Shown one piece after another: positions 47,277-55,738 of a stretch of DNA of 63,848 bases. Position 1 is the stretch's first letter, and each line of letters opens with the position of its first letter. Source of the DNA: Lachnospiraceae bacterium (GTDB lineage: Bacteria > Bacillota > Clostridia > Lachnospirales > Lachnospiraceae). The notes under the pieces were generated by a model that worked only from the letters and a program-made list of their open reading frames with translations, ran no database searches and was not told the origin of the DNA. The stretch covers positions 1 to 63,848 of the forward strand of contig JAFLTA010000012.1 of NCBI GenBank assembly GCA_022510685.1, given 5' to 3'. The position numbers were made by a program, and so were the translations under genes.

Positions 47277-49556
47277 ATGGCACTAAGAATGACAGGATTG
47301 ATGTCCGGATTAGATACGGAGTCTATTGTAGCCGCTTTAATGGAGAGCCATAAGGCAAAGAAACATAAAGTGGACAGTAAAAAGCAGAAATTAGAATGGC
47401 AGCAGGAAATATGGTCAGGTTTAAACACAAAGATTTATAACTTCTATAAAGATTATGTAGGTAAGCTGCGTTTTCAGACTAATTTTAAGACGAAGAAAGC
47501 GACGTCCTCTGACGCTACAAAGATTACTGCGACAGCCGGGACCGGAGTGACGAAGGGTACATATCGGGTAAATGTTAAGAGTCTGGCGTCAGCACAGTAT
47601 GTCACCAGCAGCCAACTGCCTAAGGAAGTTACAACCACAAATGAAAAGGGAGAAACTGTGACAGAGAAAGTGTCAACTTCTACCAAGCTTTCCGATTTGG
47701 GGATGGTGGCTGATGGCTCCAGTCAGATCATAGTATCAACCGGCAATAAGACTGTGTCCTTGAATGTGGATAAATATACAACGGTGGGAGATTTTGTGTC
47801 CTCATTGCAGAATGCCGGTCTGAATGCATCTTTTGATGCTTCTCAGGGGCGCTTCTATATCAGTTCAAAGGACAGTGGAGCTGAACAGTCGTTTACCATT
47901 CAGTCAGCGACGTTGAGTACAGATCAGGCAGATGCCTTGAATGCGGTGAAAGATGCTGTTGGCTATGACTCCCTGTCTGCTTCTCAGAAGAGTACGGTAA
48001 ATGATCTTCTGAGCACTATTCAAAATGGAGCAAGTGATGCTCAGGTAGATGCTGCGATTAAGACTCTGCAGGATATGGTAGATGCACGGGCAAAATCTGA
48101 AATTACCGGTTACTATAAGGATCAGATTAGAGCAGGTTATACCAGCCAGTATATTCAGACGGATGCTAATGGAAAAAGTCTTACAGCTGCAGGTAAGCAG
48201 GCATTGGTAGATGCAAGTCCATTTGAGGATTATGATGCGGAACAGTCCAGGATCAAAAATTCATACGAAAAGCAATATATTTCTACCGGTGAAGGCGGAA
48301 GCGAAACTGTCACCGCAGCAGGAAGAAAAGCATTGGTTGCTGCAGGGGTTATTGCCGAAGACGATCCACGTACCAATGATCAGTTAGTAGCTGAGGCAAA
48401 AAGCTTAGCAGATACAAATGCTACTAAAGATATGGTGGCAAAGGCAGAAGCTCTGATTGAGAAAAACGTTGCTGCCGACATCAAGGAGGACAGTTATCAG
48501 AATCTGATTGACAACGGACTTGTGAATGGATTTAATCAAGGCGGAATTCAGATTGATTCAGAAGCAGTCAGACATCAGTATATTGCAGATGTAGTTGGAG
48601 CATATCAAACAGAGATATCTGCTGGTGTTGCAATCGAGACAGGCAGTTCTGCCGAGTTGCAAAAGTTGGGATTAGATACTGTGGACGGCACTGCCAGGGC
48701 AGAGGCACCTGGTGGAACCGGAATGGTAGTTGTAGCAGCTGCAGATTCCGAGGTTCAGGTGAATGGAGCCACTCTCAAAAGCAGTTCTACTACTATCGAA
48801 GTGAATGGCTTGACGATTAATCTCCTTGATACTACCGGTGGCAGTGAGATTACTATCACTGTGTCAGATGACACACAGGGAGTATATGACTATATCAAGG
48901 AATTTGTTAATCAGTACAATTCTATTCTGGCAGAGATGAATAAGCTGTTTAATGCAGATTCTGCGAGAAATTATAATGTACTGACAGAGGATCAGATAGA
49001 CGAGATGTCTGAAAAAGAAGTTGAGAAGTGGAATACGAAGATTAAGGATTCGCTGCTTCGTCGTGATAGCACGTTGGAAGGTCTGATTAGTACCTTGCGT
49101 GAAATTACGGGCACCACAATTACCGCTTCCAATGGTAAGAAGTACTCTCTGGCAATGATAGGCATTTCTACGGGTAAAGACTATAAGGAAAATGGTCTGC
49201 TGCATATTAAGGGTGATGAGGATGATACCGATTATGCAGATTCCGAAAATGTTTTGATGAAACTTTTGACGGAGGATCCGGATGTCGTTACGGAAGTGCT
49301 GGCAGGGCTTACTACAAATCTGTATAACACATTGACTAAAAAAATGCAGTCTACTACTTTGAGCAGTGCCTTGACGTTCTATAACGATAAGGAGATGAAT
49401 AAGCAGTTGTCCCAGTACAACAAAGATATCAGTGCCTGGGAGAAAAAGCTGAAAGAAATAGAAGACCGTTATTACAATCAGTTTACTGCTATGGAGAAAG
49501 CGCTGAGTAAAATGAATTCTCAGCAGTCTGCATTGTCAGGATTTTTCGGTTACTAA
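47277..49556 (+). CDS. fliD: Flagellar filament cap protein FliD (HAP2)
   Basis: This is a 759-aa cap protein that sits at the filament tip and folds incoming flagellin. The N-terminus MALRMTGLMSGLDTESIVAALM and the coiled C-terminal region (LSQYNKDISAWEKKLKEIEDRYYNQFTAMEKALSKMNSQQSALSGFF) are typical. D2/D3 residues 200-480 are variable. An internal repeat is visible: YIQTDANGKSLTAAGKQAL near residue 292 and YISTGEGGSETVTAAGRKAL near 334. It is longer than Bacillus FliD (about 500 aa). GGAGG precedes the ATG. fliS follows by 51 bp. Confidence 0.95.
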   Translation: MALRMTGLMSGLDTESIVAALMESHKAKKHKVDSKKQKLEWQQEIWSGLNTKIYNFYKDYVGKLRFQTNFKTKKATSSDATKITATAGTGVTKGTYRVNVKSLASAQYVTSSQLPKEVTTTNEKGETVTEKVSTSTKLSDLGMVADGSSQIIVSTGNKTVSLNVDKYTTVGDFVSSLQNAGLNASFDASQGRFYISSKDSGAEQSFTIQSATLSTDQADALNAVKDAVGYDSLSASQKSTVNDLLSTIQNGASDAQVDAAIKTLQDMVDARAKSEITGYYKDQIRAGYTSQYIQTDANGKSLTAAGKQALVDASPFEDYDAEQSRIKNSYEKQYISTGEGGSETVTAAGRKALVAAGVIAEDDPRTNDQLVAEAKSLADTNATKDMVAKAEALIEKNVAADIKEDSYQNLIDNGLVNGFNQGGIQIDSEAVRHQYIADVVGAYQTEISAGVAIETGSSAELQKLGLDTVDGTARAEAPGGTGMVVVAAADSEVQVNGATLKSSSTTIEVNGLTINLLDTTGGSEITITVSDDTQGVYDYIKEFVNQYNSILAEMNKLFNADSARNYNVLTEDQIDEMSEKEVEKWNTKIKDSLLRRDSTLEGLISTLREITGTTITASNGKKYSLAMIGISTGKDYKENGLLHIKGDEDDTDYADSENVLMKLLTEDPDVVTEVLAGLTTNLYNTLTKKMQSTTLSSALTFYNDKEMNKQLSQYNKDISAWEKKLKEIEDRYYNQFTAMEKALSKMNSQQSALSGFFGY

Positions 49557-49607
49557 TTCTGGCTATCATTGAGAATGTTGTTTAACATAATTACAGGGAG
49601 GTAAAAT

Positions 49608-49988
49608 ATGGCAACATACAATAAAGCAGCGGCGCAATACCAGCGTAATGCGGTTCAGACAGCATCACCGGCGAAATTGACGCTCATGTTATATGATGGT
49701 GCAGTGAAATTTGCCAATATTGCATTGGAGGGTTTAGAGGAAGGAGACATTGAAAAAGCTCATAATAATATTATAAAAGTACAAAATATTATTGTAGAGT
49801 TTCGCTCCACACTGGATATGAAATATCCGGTGGCGAAGGATTTTGATGTAGTCTATGATTATATTTACCGTCGTCTGGTAGAGGCAAATATGAAGAAAGA
49901 TAAAGAAATCATGGAGGAGGCTCTGCGTCATATTAAGACGATGCGGGATACATGGAAAGAGGTTATGCGCTTAAACAATGCCACATGA
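49608..49988 (+). CDS. fliS: Flagellin export chaperone FliS
   Basis: This is a 126-aa helical chaperone that binds the C-terminal helix of flagellin and keeps it unfolded until export. It has the family motifs YQRNAVQTASPAKLTLMLYDGAVKF at the N-terminus and YDYIYRRLVEANMKKD near residue 85. The length is standard. GGGAGG precedes the ATG. It probably serves both flagellins in the window. Confidence 0.95.
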   Translation: MATYNKAAAQYQRNAVQTASPAKLTLMLYDGAVKFANIALEGLEEGDIEKAHNNIIKVQNIIVEFRSTLDMKYPVAKDFDVVYDYIYRRLVEANMKKDKEIMEEALRHIKTMRDTWKEVMRLNNAT

Positions 49989-50004
49989 TTTGTGATATTC
50001 TTCG

Positions 50005-50034
50005 TTGATTTATATGATTTATCTGTGCTATAAT
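50005..50034 (+). promoter_or_regulatory. Sigma-A promoter upstream of the FlgN/FliT-like gene
   Basis: TTGATT (50005-50010), 18 bp, TATAAT (50029-50034). Confidence 0.55.
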
Positions 50035-50062
50035 TGATATAGGTTGATTAGGCAGATGATTG

Positions 50063-50101
50063 AAACAGACCGGAACCGTGCTATGGTTCTCCGGTCTGTT
50101 T
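50063..50101 (+). terminator. Leader hairpin, possible attenuator
   Basis: AAACAGACCGG (50063-50073) pairs perfectly with CCGGTCTGTTT (50091-50101), with an inner AACC/GGTT stem. Only three T follow. It may end the fliS transcript or attenuate the next gene. Confidence 0.5.
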
Positions 50102-50121
50102 GGAATTAGGGGGATTATTAT

Positions 50122-50607
50122 ATGGAAACAGCTACAGTGTATATTTCTGCAATGCAGGAATCGCTCCAAAAAAAACAGGGAATTATGGAAAAACTTTTGG
50201 TTTTGACACAGGAGCAAAGTGAGCTTTTGGCGCAGCCTCAGATGGATATGGAGCGTTTTGAGGAGATACTGGAGAGCAAGGATGCTCTTATAGCGCAGAT
50301 AGAGAGTCTGGATAACGGATTTGACAGAGTATTTCAGAAATTGTCCTCTCTTTTGAAGACAGATAAAGAGACATATCGTTCTGATATTGAGAAGATGCAA
50401 AAGTTTATCCGTGAAATCACGGACTGTGGTGTGCGAATTGAAGGGCTGGAGCGAAAAAACCGGGATGCTTTTCAAAAATATCTGCTGAATGAGCGGCAGG
50501 AAATTAAAAACTCCCGTGCCAGCAATCGAACAGCGGTTTCTTATTATCAGAACATGCCGAATCAGCACCATGAATGGCAGACATACTTCATGGATCAAAA
50601 AAAATAA
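50122..50607 (+). CDS. FlgN/FliT-like flagellar chaperone
   Basis: This is a 161-aa, strongly helical, charged protein. It starts ETATVYISAMQESLQKKQGIMEKLLVLTQEQSELLAQ and has a second long helix (residues 55-120), the two-helix layout of FlgN and FliT export chaperones. Sequence identity to the flgN product upstream is low. GGGGG lies 8 nt before the ATG. It sits between fliS and fliC and has its own promoter, so it may be a second substrate chaperone. The exact client is unknown. Confidence 0.65.
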   Translation: METATVYISAMQESLQKKQGIMEKLLVLTQEQSELLAQPQMDMERFEEILESKDALIAQIESLDNGFDRVFQKLSSLLKTDKETYRSDIEKMQKFIREITDCGVRIEGLERKNRDAFQKYLLNERQEIKNSRASNRTAVSYYQNMPNQHHEWQTYFMDQKK

Positions 50608-50627
50608 ATTTTTTTATGAAAAAGGGT

Positions 50628-50653
50628 TAAGTATCGGAAGAACACTCCGATAT
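50628..50653 (+). promoter_or_regulatory. Sigma-28 promoter of flagellin
   Basis: TAAG (50628-50631), 14 bp, TCCGATAT (50646-50653). A TATCGGA/TCCGATA inverted repeat overlaps it. The leader would be about 120 nt. Confidence 0.75.
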
Positions 50654-50740
50654 ATATAACAGGTAAGAAATTACCACTTAATCTTCAGAATTGATAGGTA
50701 CGGCTTGATAGGATGGGGATTGAAACTATTTATTAATCAC

Positions 50741-50775
50741 CGATGGCATGGATGCCGTCGTATTTTCAAGGAGGA
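50741..50775 (+). promoter_or_regulatory. CsrA-binding hairpin and overlapping second site at the flagellin ribosome site
   Basis: A 7-bp stem (50741-50747 with 50754-50760, one G-T pair) displays the loop ATGGAT (50748-50753), the classic A-N-GGA CsrA site. A second GGA lies in CAAGGAGGA (50767-50775), the ribosome site. The two GGA motifs are 20 nt apart. Confidence 0.75.
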
Positions 50776-50781
50776 ATTATT

Positions 50782-51615
50782 ATGATAGTACAACACAACA
50801 TGACAGCGTTAAACGCTAACAGAAACCTTGCAATTACCAACACAAACCTTGCTAAGAATACTGAGAAGTTATCTTCCGGTTACAGAGTAAACCGTGCAGC
50901 AGATGATGCAGCTGGTCTTTCTATTTCTGAGAAGATGCGTGGTCAGATTCGTGGTTTGAATCAGGCTTCTACAAATGCACAGGATGGTACTTCTCTGATT
51001 CAGACAGCTGAGGGTGCTCTTGCTGAGATTCATGCTGTAATCCAGAGAATGCGTGAGTTAACTGTTCAGGCATCTAACGATACTTATGTAACAGCTGACC
51101 GTGAAGCTATCGCTCTTGAGGTTCGTGCTCTTACATCTGAGATTGATCGTATCTCTTCTCAGACAGAGTTCAACACAATGAAGCTTCTGTCTGGTGGATT
51201 TTCAGGTAAGGTACTTCAGGTTGGTGCTAATGCAGGACAGCTGATTACTTTCGGTATCAGTGCTATGAGTTCTTCAGCATTGCTGCTAGGAGATGAGGAG
51301 GTAGCTCAGACTATTTCTGGTAGCGTTACCGGTACTGCTATTACAGGTGTTATCTCCATTATCAATGACGCTCTGACTCATGTATCCTTACAGCGTTCTA
51401 CATTGGGTGCTATCCAGAACAGATTAGAGCACACAATCGCTAATGCAGATAACACAGCAGAGAATCTGCAGTCTGCAGAGAGTCGTATCCGTGACCTTGA
51501 TATGGCTGACGAGATGGTTCAGTACTCCAAGAGCTCCATCCTTCAGCAGGCAGGTCAGTCTATGCTGGCTCAGGCAAATCAGGCTACACAGGGTGTTCTG
51601 GCATTACTTGGCTAA
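50782..51615 (+). CDS. fliC: Flagellin (filament subunit)
   Basis: This is a 277-aa flagellin with only the D0/D1 core. N-terminal motifs are MIVQHNMTALNANRNL and LSSGYRVNRAADDAAGLSISEKMR. The TLR5-facing segment reads QRMRELTVQASND. The C-terminus ends LAQANQATQGVLALLG. The very short variable part is replaced by GGFSGKVLQVGANAGQ. The gene uses a narrow codon set (many GCT, GTT, CGT), as for very highly expressed genes. AAGGAGG and the CsrA hairpin precede the ATG at 50782, and a strong terminator follows. It is probably the main filament protein. Confidence 0.97.
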   Translation: MIVQHNMTALNANRNLAITNTNLAKNTEKLSSGYRVNRAADDAAGLSISEKMRGQIRGLNQASTNAQDGTSLIQTAEGALAEIHAVIQRMRELTVQASNDTYVTADREAIALEVRALTSEIDRISSQTEFNTMKLLSGGFSGKVLQVGANAGQLITFGISAMSSSALLLGDEEVAQTISGSVTGTAITGVISIINDALTHVSLQRSTLGAIQNRLEHTIANADNTAENLQSAESRIRDLDMADEMVQYSKSSILQQAGQSMLAQANQATQGVLALLG

Positions 51616-51678
51616 TCAGGATATATATAAAAGTATCTTGCATTACTTATGTAATGGTTGTATTACCAAACAAATGTA

Positions 51679-51718
51679 TATGGGGTCTTCCGTTATGGTT
51701 GACCCCATATTTTTTTAC
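51679..51718 (+). terminator. Terminator of fliC
   Basis: TATGGGGTC (51679-51687) pairs with GACCCCATA (51701-51709), followed by seven or more T. Confidence 0.85.
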
Positions 51719-51831
51719 TAAATAGGGAGTAGTTCCGTGTTTCTCATTTAGGAAAATAGTATAATTATGCAATTAAAGTACGTCAGGCAGTATTTTTATA
51801 TGGAATCATGCCGGCGGGAAATAGAGGGATT

Positions 51832-52134
51832 ATGGCAGAATTAAAAGAACAAATTCAGCAGATTGAGCAGCAGATTGAAACGGTATCTGAACTGTTTTAT
51901 CAACAAAAAAATGCAGAAGGTTACAGTCAGCTGGAGAGTATCATTGTAAATGTGGCAAAGGTAGTTGAGACAGTATATACGGCAAATCCGGATGATGCGG
52001 CAGTGATGGAAAAGATTAATAAATTGACTTCTGTGTTACAGGAAACGATGGAGTCTATGGAAGATAAAGACACTATTCTGTTGGCAGATATGTTGAAATA
52101 TGAGCTACCAGAAGTATTGCAGTCATTATTATAA
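51832..52134 (+). CDS. Small helical protein preceding the flagellin glycosyltransferase
   Basis: This is a 100-aa protein, start ATG 51832 with AGAGGG upstream. It is helical and acidic (EQIQQIEQQIETVSELFYQQKNAEGYSQLESII) with no signal peptide or motif I recognise. It ends 12 bp before the Maf-type glycosyltransferase gene, so the two are probably co-expressed. A TATAAT-like -10 at 51760-51765 lies upstream. It may be a partner or chaperone of the glycosyltransferase; this is inferred from position. Confidence 0.65.
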   Translation: MAELKEQIQQIEQQIETVSELFYQQKNAEGYSQLESIIVNVAKVVETVYTANPDDAAVMEKINKLTSVLQETMESMEDKDTILLADMLKYELPEVLQSLL

Positions 52135-52146
52135 TCAGGTGAATAT

Positions 52147-54024
52147 ATGAATTATCGGGAAAAAAATATAGAACTTTTGCAGCAATACAGACCATTATTT
52201 TTGGAACGCTATACACAATGGGAAGAGCAGGAAATAGAACCTGTGAATCCCTGTGATAATGTGTATGTTACAGAGGCAAAGGATGGGCAGACTGTATTGC
52301 ATGTGGTGCGGGACGGTAAAGACCATCGTCTGAATAGTCCCTATCGTCCGCTGGCGGAGGCGAAACGATGGACAGAGCAATTTAATTACAAAAATATACA
52401 TACGAATGTTGTTTTATTCGGCATGGGGAATTGTCTGTTTGTGAAAGAAATGCTGGATAGACTGCGGGAAGATGCGACTTTGGCACTTTACGAGCCATCC
52501 ATGGATATATGGCAATGGGCAATGGAATCTATAGATTTATCCAAAGTCATTCAGGATGAGAGAGTGCACTTGATAGTAGAGGATTTGAACAGGGATTCTT
52601 TGGGAGAATATCTCAAAAATAAGTGTCATTGGACCAGCATTGGCTCACAAATCACCTGCCACCATACAGGGTATGATACATTATTTGCGCATTCTTATCG
52701 TGATGTGTTGGCAGATGTACAGAGTCAGATGAATCTGGCGGTAGTCAACCGGGATACGCAGGCACACTTTTCCCATCATTATGTATTAAATTCCATTCAG
52801 AATCTGGAATACATATTTGAAGCAGGGATTATTTCCGATTATTTAAAAGATATTCCACTGGATATACCGTTTATCATTGTCTCAGCAGGACCGTCGCTGG
52901 ACAAGAATATCGATTTATTGAAAGAGGCAAAAGGACATAGTTTCATTATGGCAACGGATACGGCGGTCCGTTTTCTGCTCCAACACGATATCATGCCGGA
53001 TGCAATGGTGACAATCGATGCCAAAAAACCGGAAAGCTATATCAGTGATGAACGGGTGAAAGACGTACCGTTATTTTGCTGTCAGGAATCCAATCACAAA
53101 ATATTACACTTTCACACAGGAAAGAAGATATGGTTTAAGGGTGGTGGCTTTCTGGGGAATCTATTTGAACAGCATTCCAAAACCTTTCCTCCATATAATG
53201 TGGGTGGATCTGTGGCTACGGCAGCGTTCCTGATTGGGGCTGCGTTCGAATTTAAAAATATTATTCTTATCGGGCAGGATCTCGCTTATTCCGGAGATGT
53301 CACCCATGCGGGTGGAACTGTTTCCAAAATCCTCAATGAGGAACATGGTCTCAAAATGATTGAGGGAATTGACGGAAATCCTGTGAAGAGCAGATATGAT
53401 TGGCTTATATACTTAAGCTGGTTTGAAAGCTCGATCAAGGAATTGGAAAAGTTGGATAAAGAGATTCGTGTGATTGATGCTACAGAGGGCGGTGCTAAAA
53501 TTCATGGCTCTACCATTATGACATTGCGGGAGGTTCTGGATGAATGCTGTGATTTTTCAAAAGAGATAGATATAAAAGGTATTTTAGAAAACAAAGAGCC
53601 GGTTTTTGACGAGCAGCAGAGGCAGGAGGTCATGCAATATCTCGAGAATTGCTATGAGGATATGCAGGAACTGCCGCCGATGGCAGAAGATGCTGTTGCG
53701 GTGTGCGATAAGGCATTAAAGATTGTGGATAGTGCTGCTGTCGATTCTAAAAGTCAAAGGAAAAAGCAGGGGTATATAGACCGGATTATGAATTATAATG
53801 CGTTGATAGAAAAATCAAAATGCTATGAGTTGATTGATGTCTACATTTCCGATGTGGCATCGGCAGTGCTGCGGGGGGTTTATCAGGTGACAGATGACCC
53901 GAATAAGGATGAATTGGAATTATTACACAGTGCCAAAGCAATTTATACAGCAGCGGGAAGTTCTGCGGATGAATTATTGCCTGATTATGAGAAAATGCTG
54001 GGACTGCTAAAGAATTCTTTTTAG
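52147..54024 (+). CDS. Motility-associated glycosyltransferase, Maf family
   Basis: This is a 625-aa protein of the MAF_flag10 (DUF115) family. Family members transfer nonulosonic acids (pseudaminic or legionaminic acid) onto Ser/Thr of flagellin. The core reads SAGPSLDKN near residue 240, ATDTAVRFLLQHDIMPDAMVTIDA near 263, VGGSVATAAFLIGA near 350 and LIGQDLAYSGDVTHAGG near 375, all typical. The N-terminal 200 residues hold a GMGNCLFVKEML Rossmann-type motif, and the C-terminal 150 are helical. The position after fliC supports glycosylated flagellin. Sugar-synthesis genes are not in the window. Confidence 0.88.
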   Translation: MNYREKNIELLQQYRPLFLERYTQWEEQEIEPVNPCDNVYVTEAKDGQTVLHVVRDGKDHRLNSPYRPLAEAKRWTEQFNYKNIHTNVVLFGMGNCLFVKEMLDRLREDATLALYEPSMDIWQWAMESIDLSKVIQDERVHLIVEDLNRDSLGEYLKNKCHWTSIGSQITCHHTGYDTLFAHSYRDVLADVQSQMNLAVVNRDTQAHFSHHYVLNSIQNLEYIFEAGIISDYLKDIPLDIPFIIVSAGPSLDKNIDLLKEAKGHSFIMATDTAVRFLLQHDIMPDAMVTIDAKKPESYISDERVKDVPLFCCQESNHKILHFHTGKKIWFKGGGFLGNLFEQHSKTFPPYNVGGSVATAAFLIGAAFEFKNIILIGQDLAYSGDVTHAGGTVSKILNEEHGLKMIEGIDGNPVKSRYDWLIYLSWFESSIKELEKLDKEIRVIDATEGGAKIHGSTIMTLREVLDECCDFSKEIDIKGILENKEPVFDEQQRQEVMQYLENCYEDMQELPPMAEDAVAVCDKALKIVDSAAVDSKSQRKKQGYIDRIMNYNALIEKSKCYELIDVYISDVASAVLRGVYQVTDDPNKDELELLHSAKAIYTAAGSSADELLPDYEKMLGLLKNSF

Positions 54025-54070
54025 AATTTCCAAATATAGGTAAATTTTCAAAAAAATGACACACATAAGT

Positions 54071-54097
54071 TAAGTAATATGTTATAATATCCGATAT
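54071..54097 (+). promoter_or_regulatory. Sigma-28-like promoter (with overlapping TATAAT) of secreted protein gene
   Basis: TAAG (54071-54074), 15 bp, TCCGATAT (54090-54097). A TATAAT at 54083-54088 inside the spacer could also serve sigma-A. Confidence 0.6.
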
Positions 54098-54111
54098 ACA
54101 ATGCGAGAGAT

Positions 54112-54180
54112 TTATGTGGCGACAGCTTTTAATCTGCTGAGGATTCTTTGACAGCAAACAAAATATATGTTGTCGCATAA
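54112..54180 (+). ncRNA. Structured 5' leader of the secreted protein mRNA
   Basis: A 13-bp stem with three or four G-U pairs (54112-54124 with 54168-54180) closes a 43-nt loop close to the predicted 5' end. Such 5' stems often stabilise mRNAs of abundant surface proteins. It does not match a riboswitch I recognise. Confidence 0.5.
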
Positions 54181-54224
54181 GTTTTTAGCAAGGATGTTAA
54201 GAATATTCACAAGGAGGTAACAAA

Positions 54225-55664
54225 ATGAGAGTATGGAAAAAAGTTTTAAGCGGTGTAAGTGTGGGTATATGCTCACTGGCACTGGCAGCTATCGTCGGAG
54301 GTGCTAGTGTTGATGCTGCAAGCCTTGCAGTATCTGCGTTTACTGTGGACTATGATAAGCAGCAGTTGACAATTAAGGATACTACACAGAAAGAGTTTTA
54401 TGTATCTATTCCGACAGTGACGACAAAGGTAGATAAGACGACACAAGAGACAGTTACTACTGTAACAGCAAAGGCATGGGATATCTATGATGCACCGGCA
54501 GGAATAGCGATTGTAGATTTGTCTTTTATCAAGCCGGCAAAAGAAGCCTACATTATGATTAAGGGTAGTGGTCCTGACACTGCTGCTAAGGTTGTATCTA
54601 AGGAAGATCCGGTAATGATTCACTTTGAGCCATCTGCTACAGGTGTGAAGCCGGTATATGATGCAGTAAATGATACAGTATCATTTACAGATGCTAAAAA
54701 GAATCCGATTGAAGGTAAGAAGTTCCAGTTCCGCTCAGAGTATGGTACATGGGCAGATTATGGTGCTACTGTATCATTGAAGGAGCATGCACAGCAGGGA
54801 ACTACTGTATACTTCAGAGAGAAGTATGAAGATGCTACGACGAAACAGGCTAAGGCATTTTCTGCTGCACTTAATCCTGCATCTGTAGTTGGCGGCTATA
54901 CCACTTTTGCAGCATCTCATTTTGCAGGTGCTGAGGCCAAGATTAAGATTACTAAGTTGGCAAACGGACCGTCCGTTAAAGTGGATTATGTAAATAAGAC
55001 ATTCACTGTGCCGATTGGTTCTGAGTATCGTTTTAATTATGCAACATCCTGGAAAGCAGTAGCAACAGATGAGACAGGTAAGAAACCGGTTCCGGTACAA
55101 TTGTCAGAGATTGCTGCTAAGACTGGTGCTGTTGATGCAGGTATTCTTGAGGCACGTGTAGCAGCAGATACAGTGAAAAACAAAGCTGCTTCTAGGTTTA
55201 CTCAGGCAAAATTTAATGCGGTAGTTCATCCTAACGCAGGTACTGTAGCTAGTGGAAAAATTACTGCACTTACTGATACAACAGCAGTGAAGACAGATGT
55301 ACAGAATGTAGCTGTTGGTGCAACTGCAGCTACTCAGGAATTATGCTTTGCATATGACTATAATGAAAAAACAGGTGCGTATACTAATCTTGTAGCAACA
55401 AATCTCAGCACAGAAAAGTCATTCCAAATTGTCGTATCAGATGATTATGTAAAACTTGCGGATGTAGCAAGCCTTAATAGTGCAAAGGTTATAGCAACAG
55501 TTAAAGCAGCGGCTTCATTAGAAAAACCGACTGTGACTAAAATTGCTGTGAAGAATGTTTCAGGAAAGTATATCTATGTAAGATATATGGCAGATGCTAA
55601 GAAACAGGTTTGGTCTTCTGATTATAAGTCTGCAGGTAAGGCAGACCTGCCGAATGTAAAGTAA
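54225..55664 (+). CDS. Secreted Ala/Thr/Lys-rich surface protein, S-layer-like
   Basis: This is a 479-aa protein with a clear signal peptide: basic MRVWKK, hydrophobic SGVSVGICSLALAAIVGGA and a likely cut in VDA-AS near residue 32. The mature protein is rich in Ala, Thr, Val and Lys and strongly beta, with no cell-wall anchor, S-layer homology or catalytic motif seen. The codon pattern resembles that of fliC, so expression is probably high. AAGGAGG lies 7 nt before the ATG. It has a sigma-28-like promoter, a stem-loop leader and its own strong terminator. The family is not recognised; it may be an S-layer or filament-associated protein. Confidence 0.75.
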   Translation: MRVWKKVLSGVSVGICSLALAAIVGGASVDAASLAVSAFTVDYDKQQLTIKDTTQKEFYVSIPTVTTKVDKTTQETVTTVTAKAWDIYDAPAGIAIVDLSFIKPAKEAYIMIKGSGPDTAAKVVSKEDPVMIHFEPSATGVKPVYDAVNDTVSFTDAKKNPIEGKKFQFRSEYGTWADYGATVSLKEHAQQGTTVYFREKYEDATTKQAKAFSAALNPASVVGGYTTFAASHFAGAEAKIKITKLANGPSVKVDYVNKTFTVPIGSEYRFNYATSWKAVATDETGKKPVPVQLSEIAAKTGAVDAGILEARVAADTVKNKAASRFTQAKFNAVVHPNAGTVASGKITALTDTTAVKTDVQNVAVGATAATQELCFAYDYNEKTGAYTNLVATNLSTEKSFQIVVSDDYVKLADVASLNSAKVIATVKAAASLEKPTVTKIAVKNVSGKYIYVRYMADAKKQVWSSDYKSAGKADLPNVK

Positions 55665-55686
55665 TCATTACAAATTGAATTAAGGA

Positions 55687-55726
55687 GTGAGGAGTGGCTC
55701 CCGTGGGAGTTGCTCCTTACTTTTTT
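55687..55726 (+). terminator. Terminator of the secreted protein gene
   Basis: A 16-bp stem with some G-T pairs (55687-55702 with 55705-55720) has a 2-nt nominal loop and six T. Confidence 0.85.
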
Positions 55727-55738
55727 GTGAGGAAGAAA

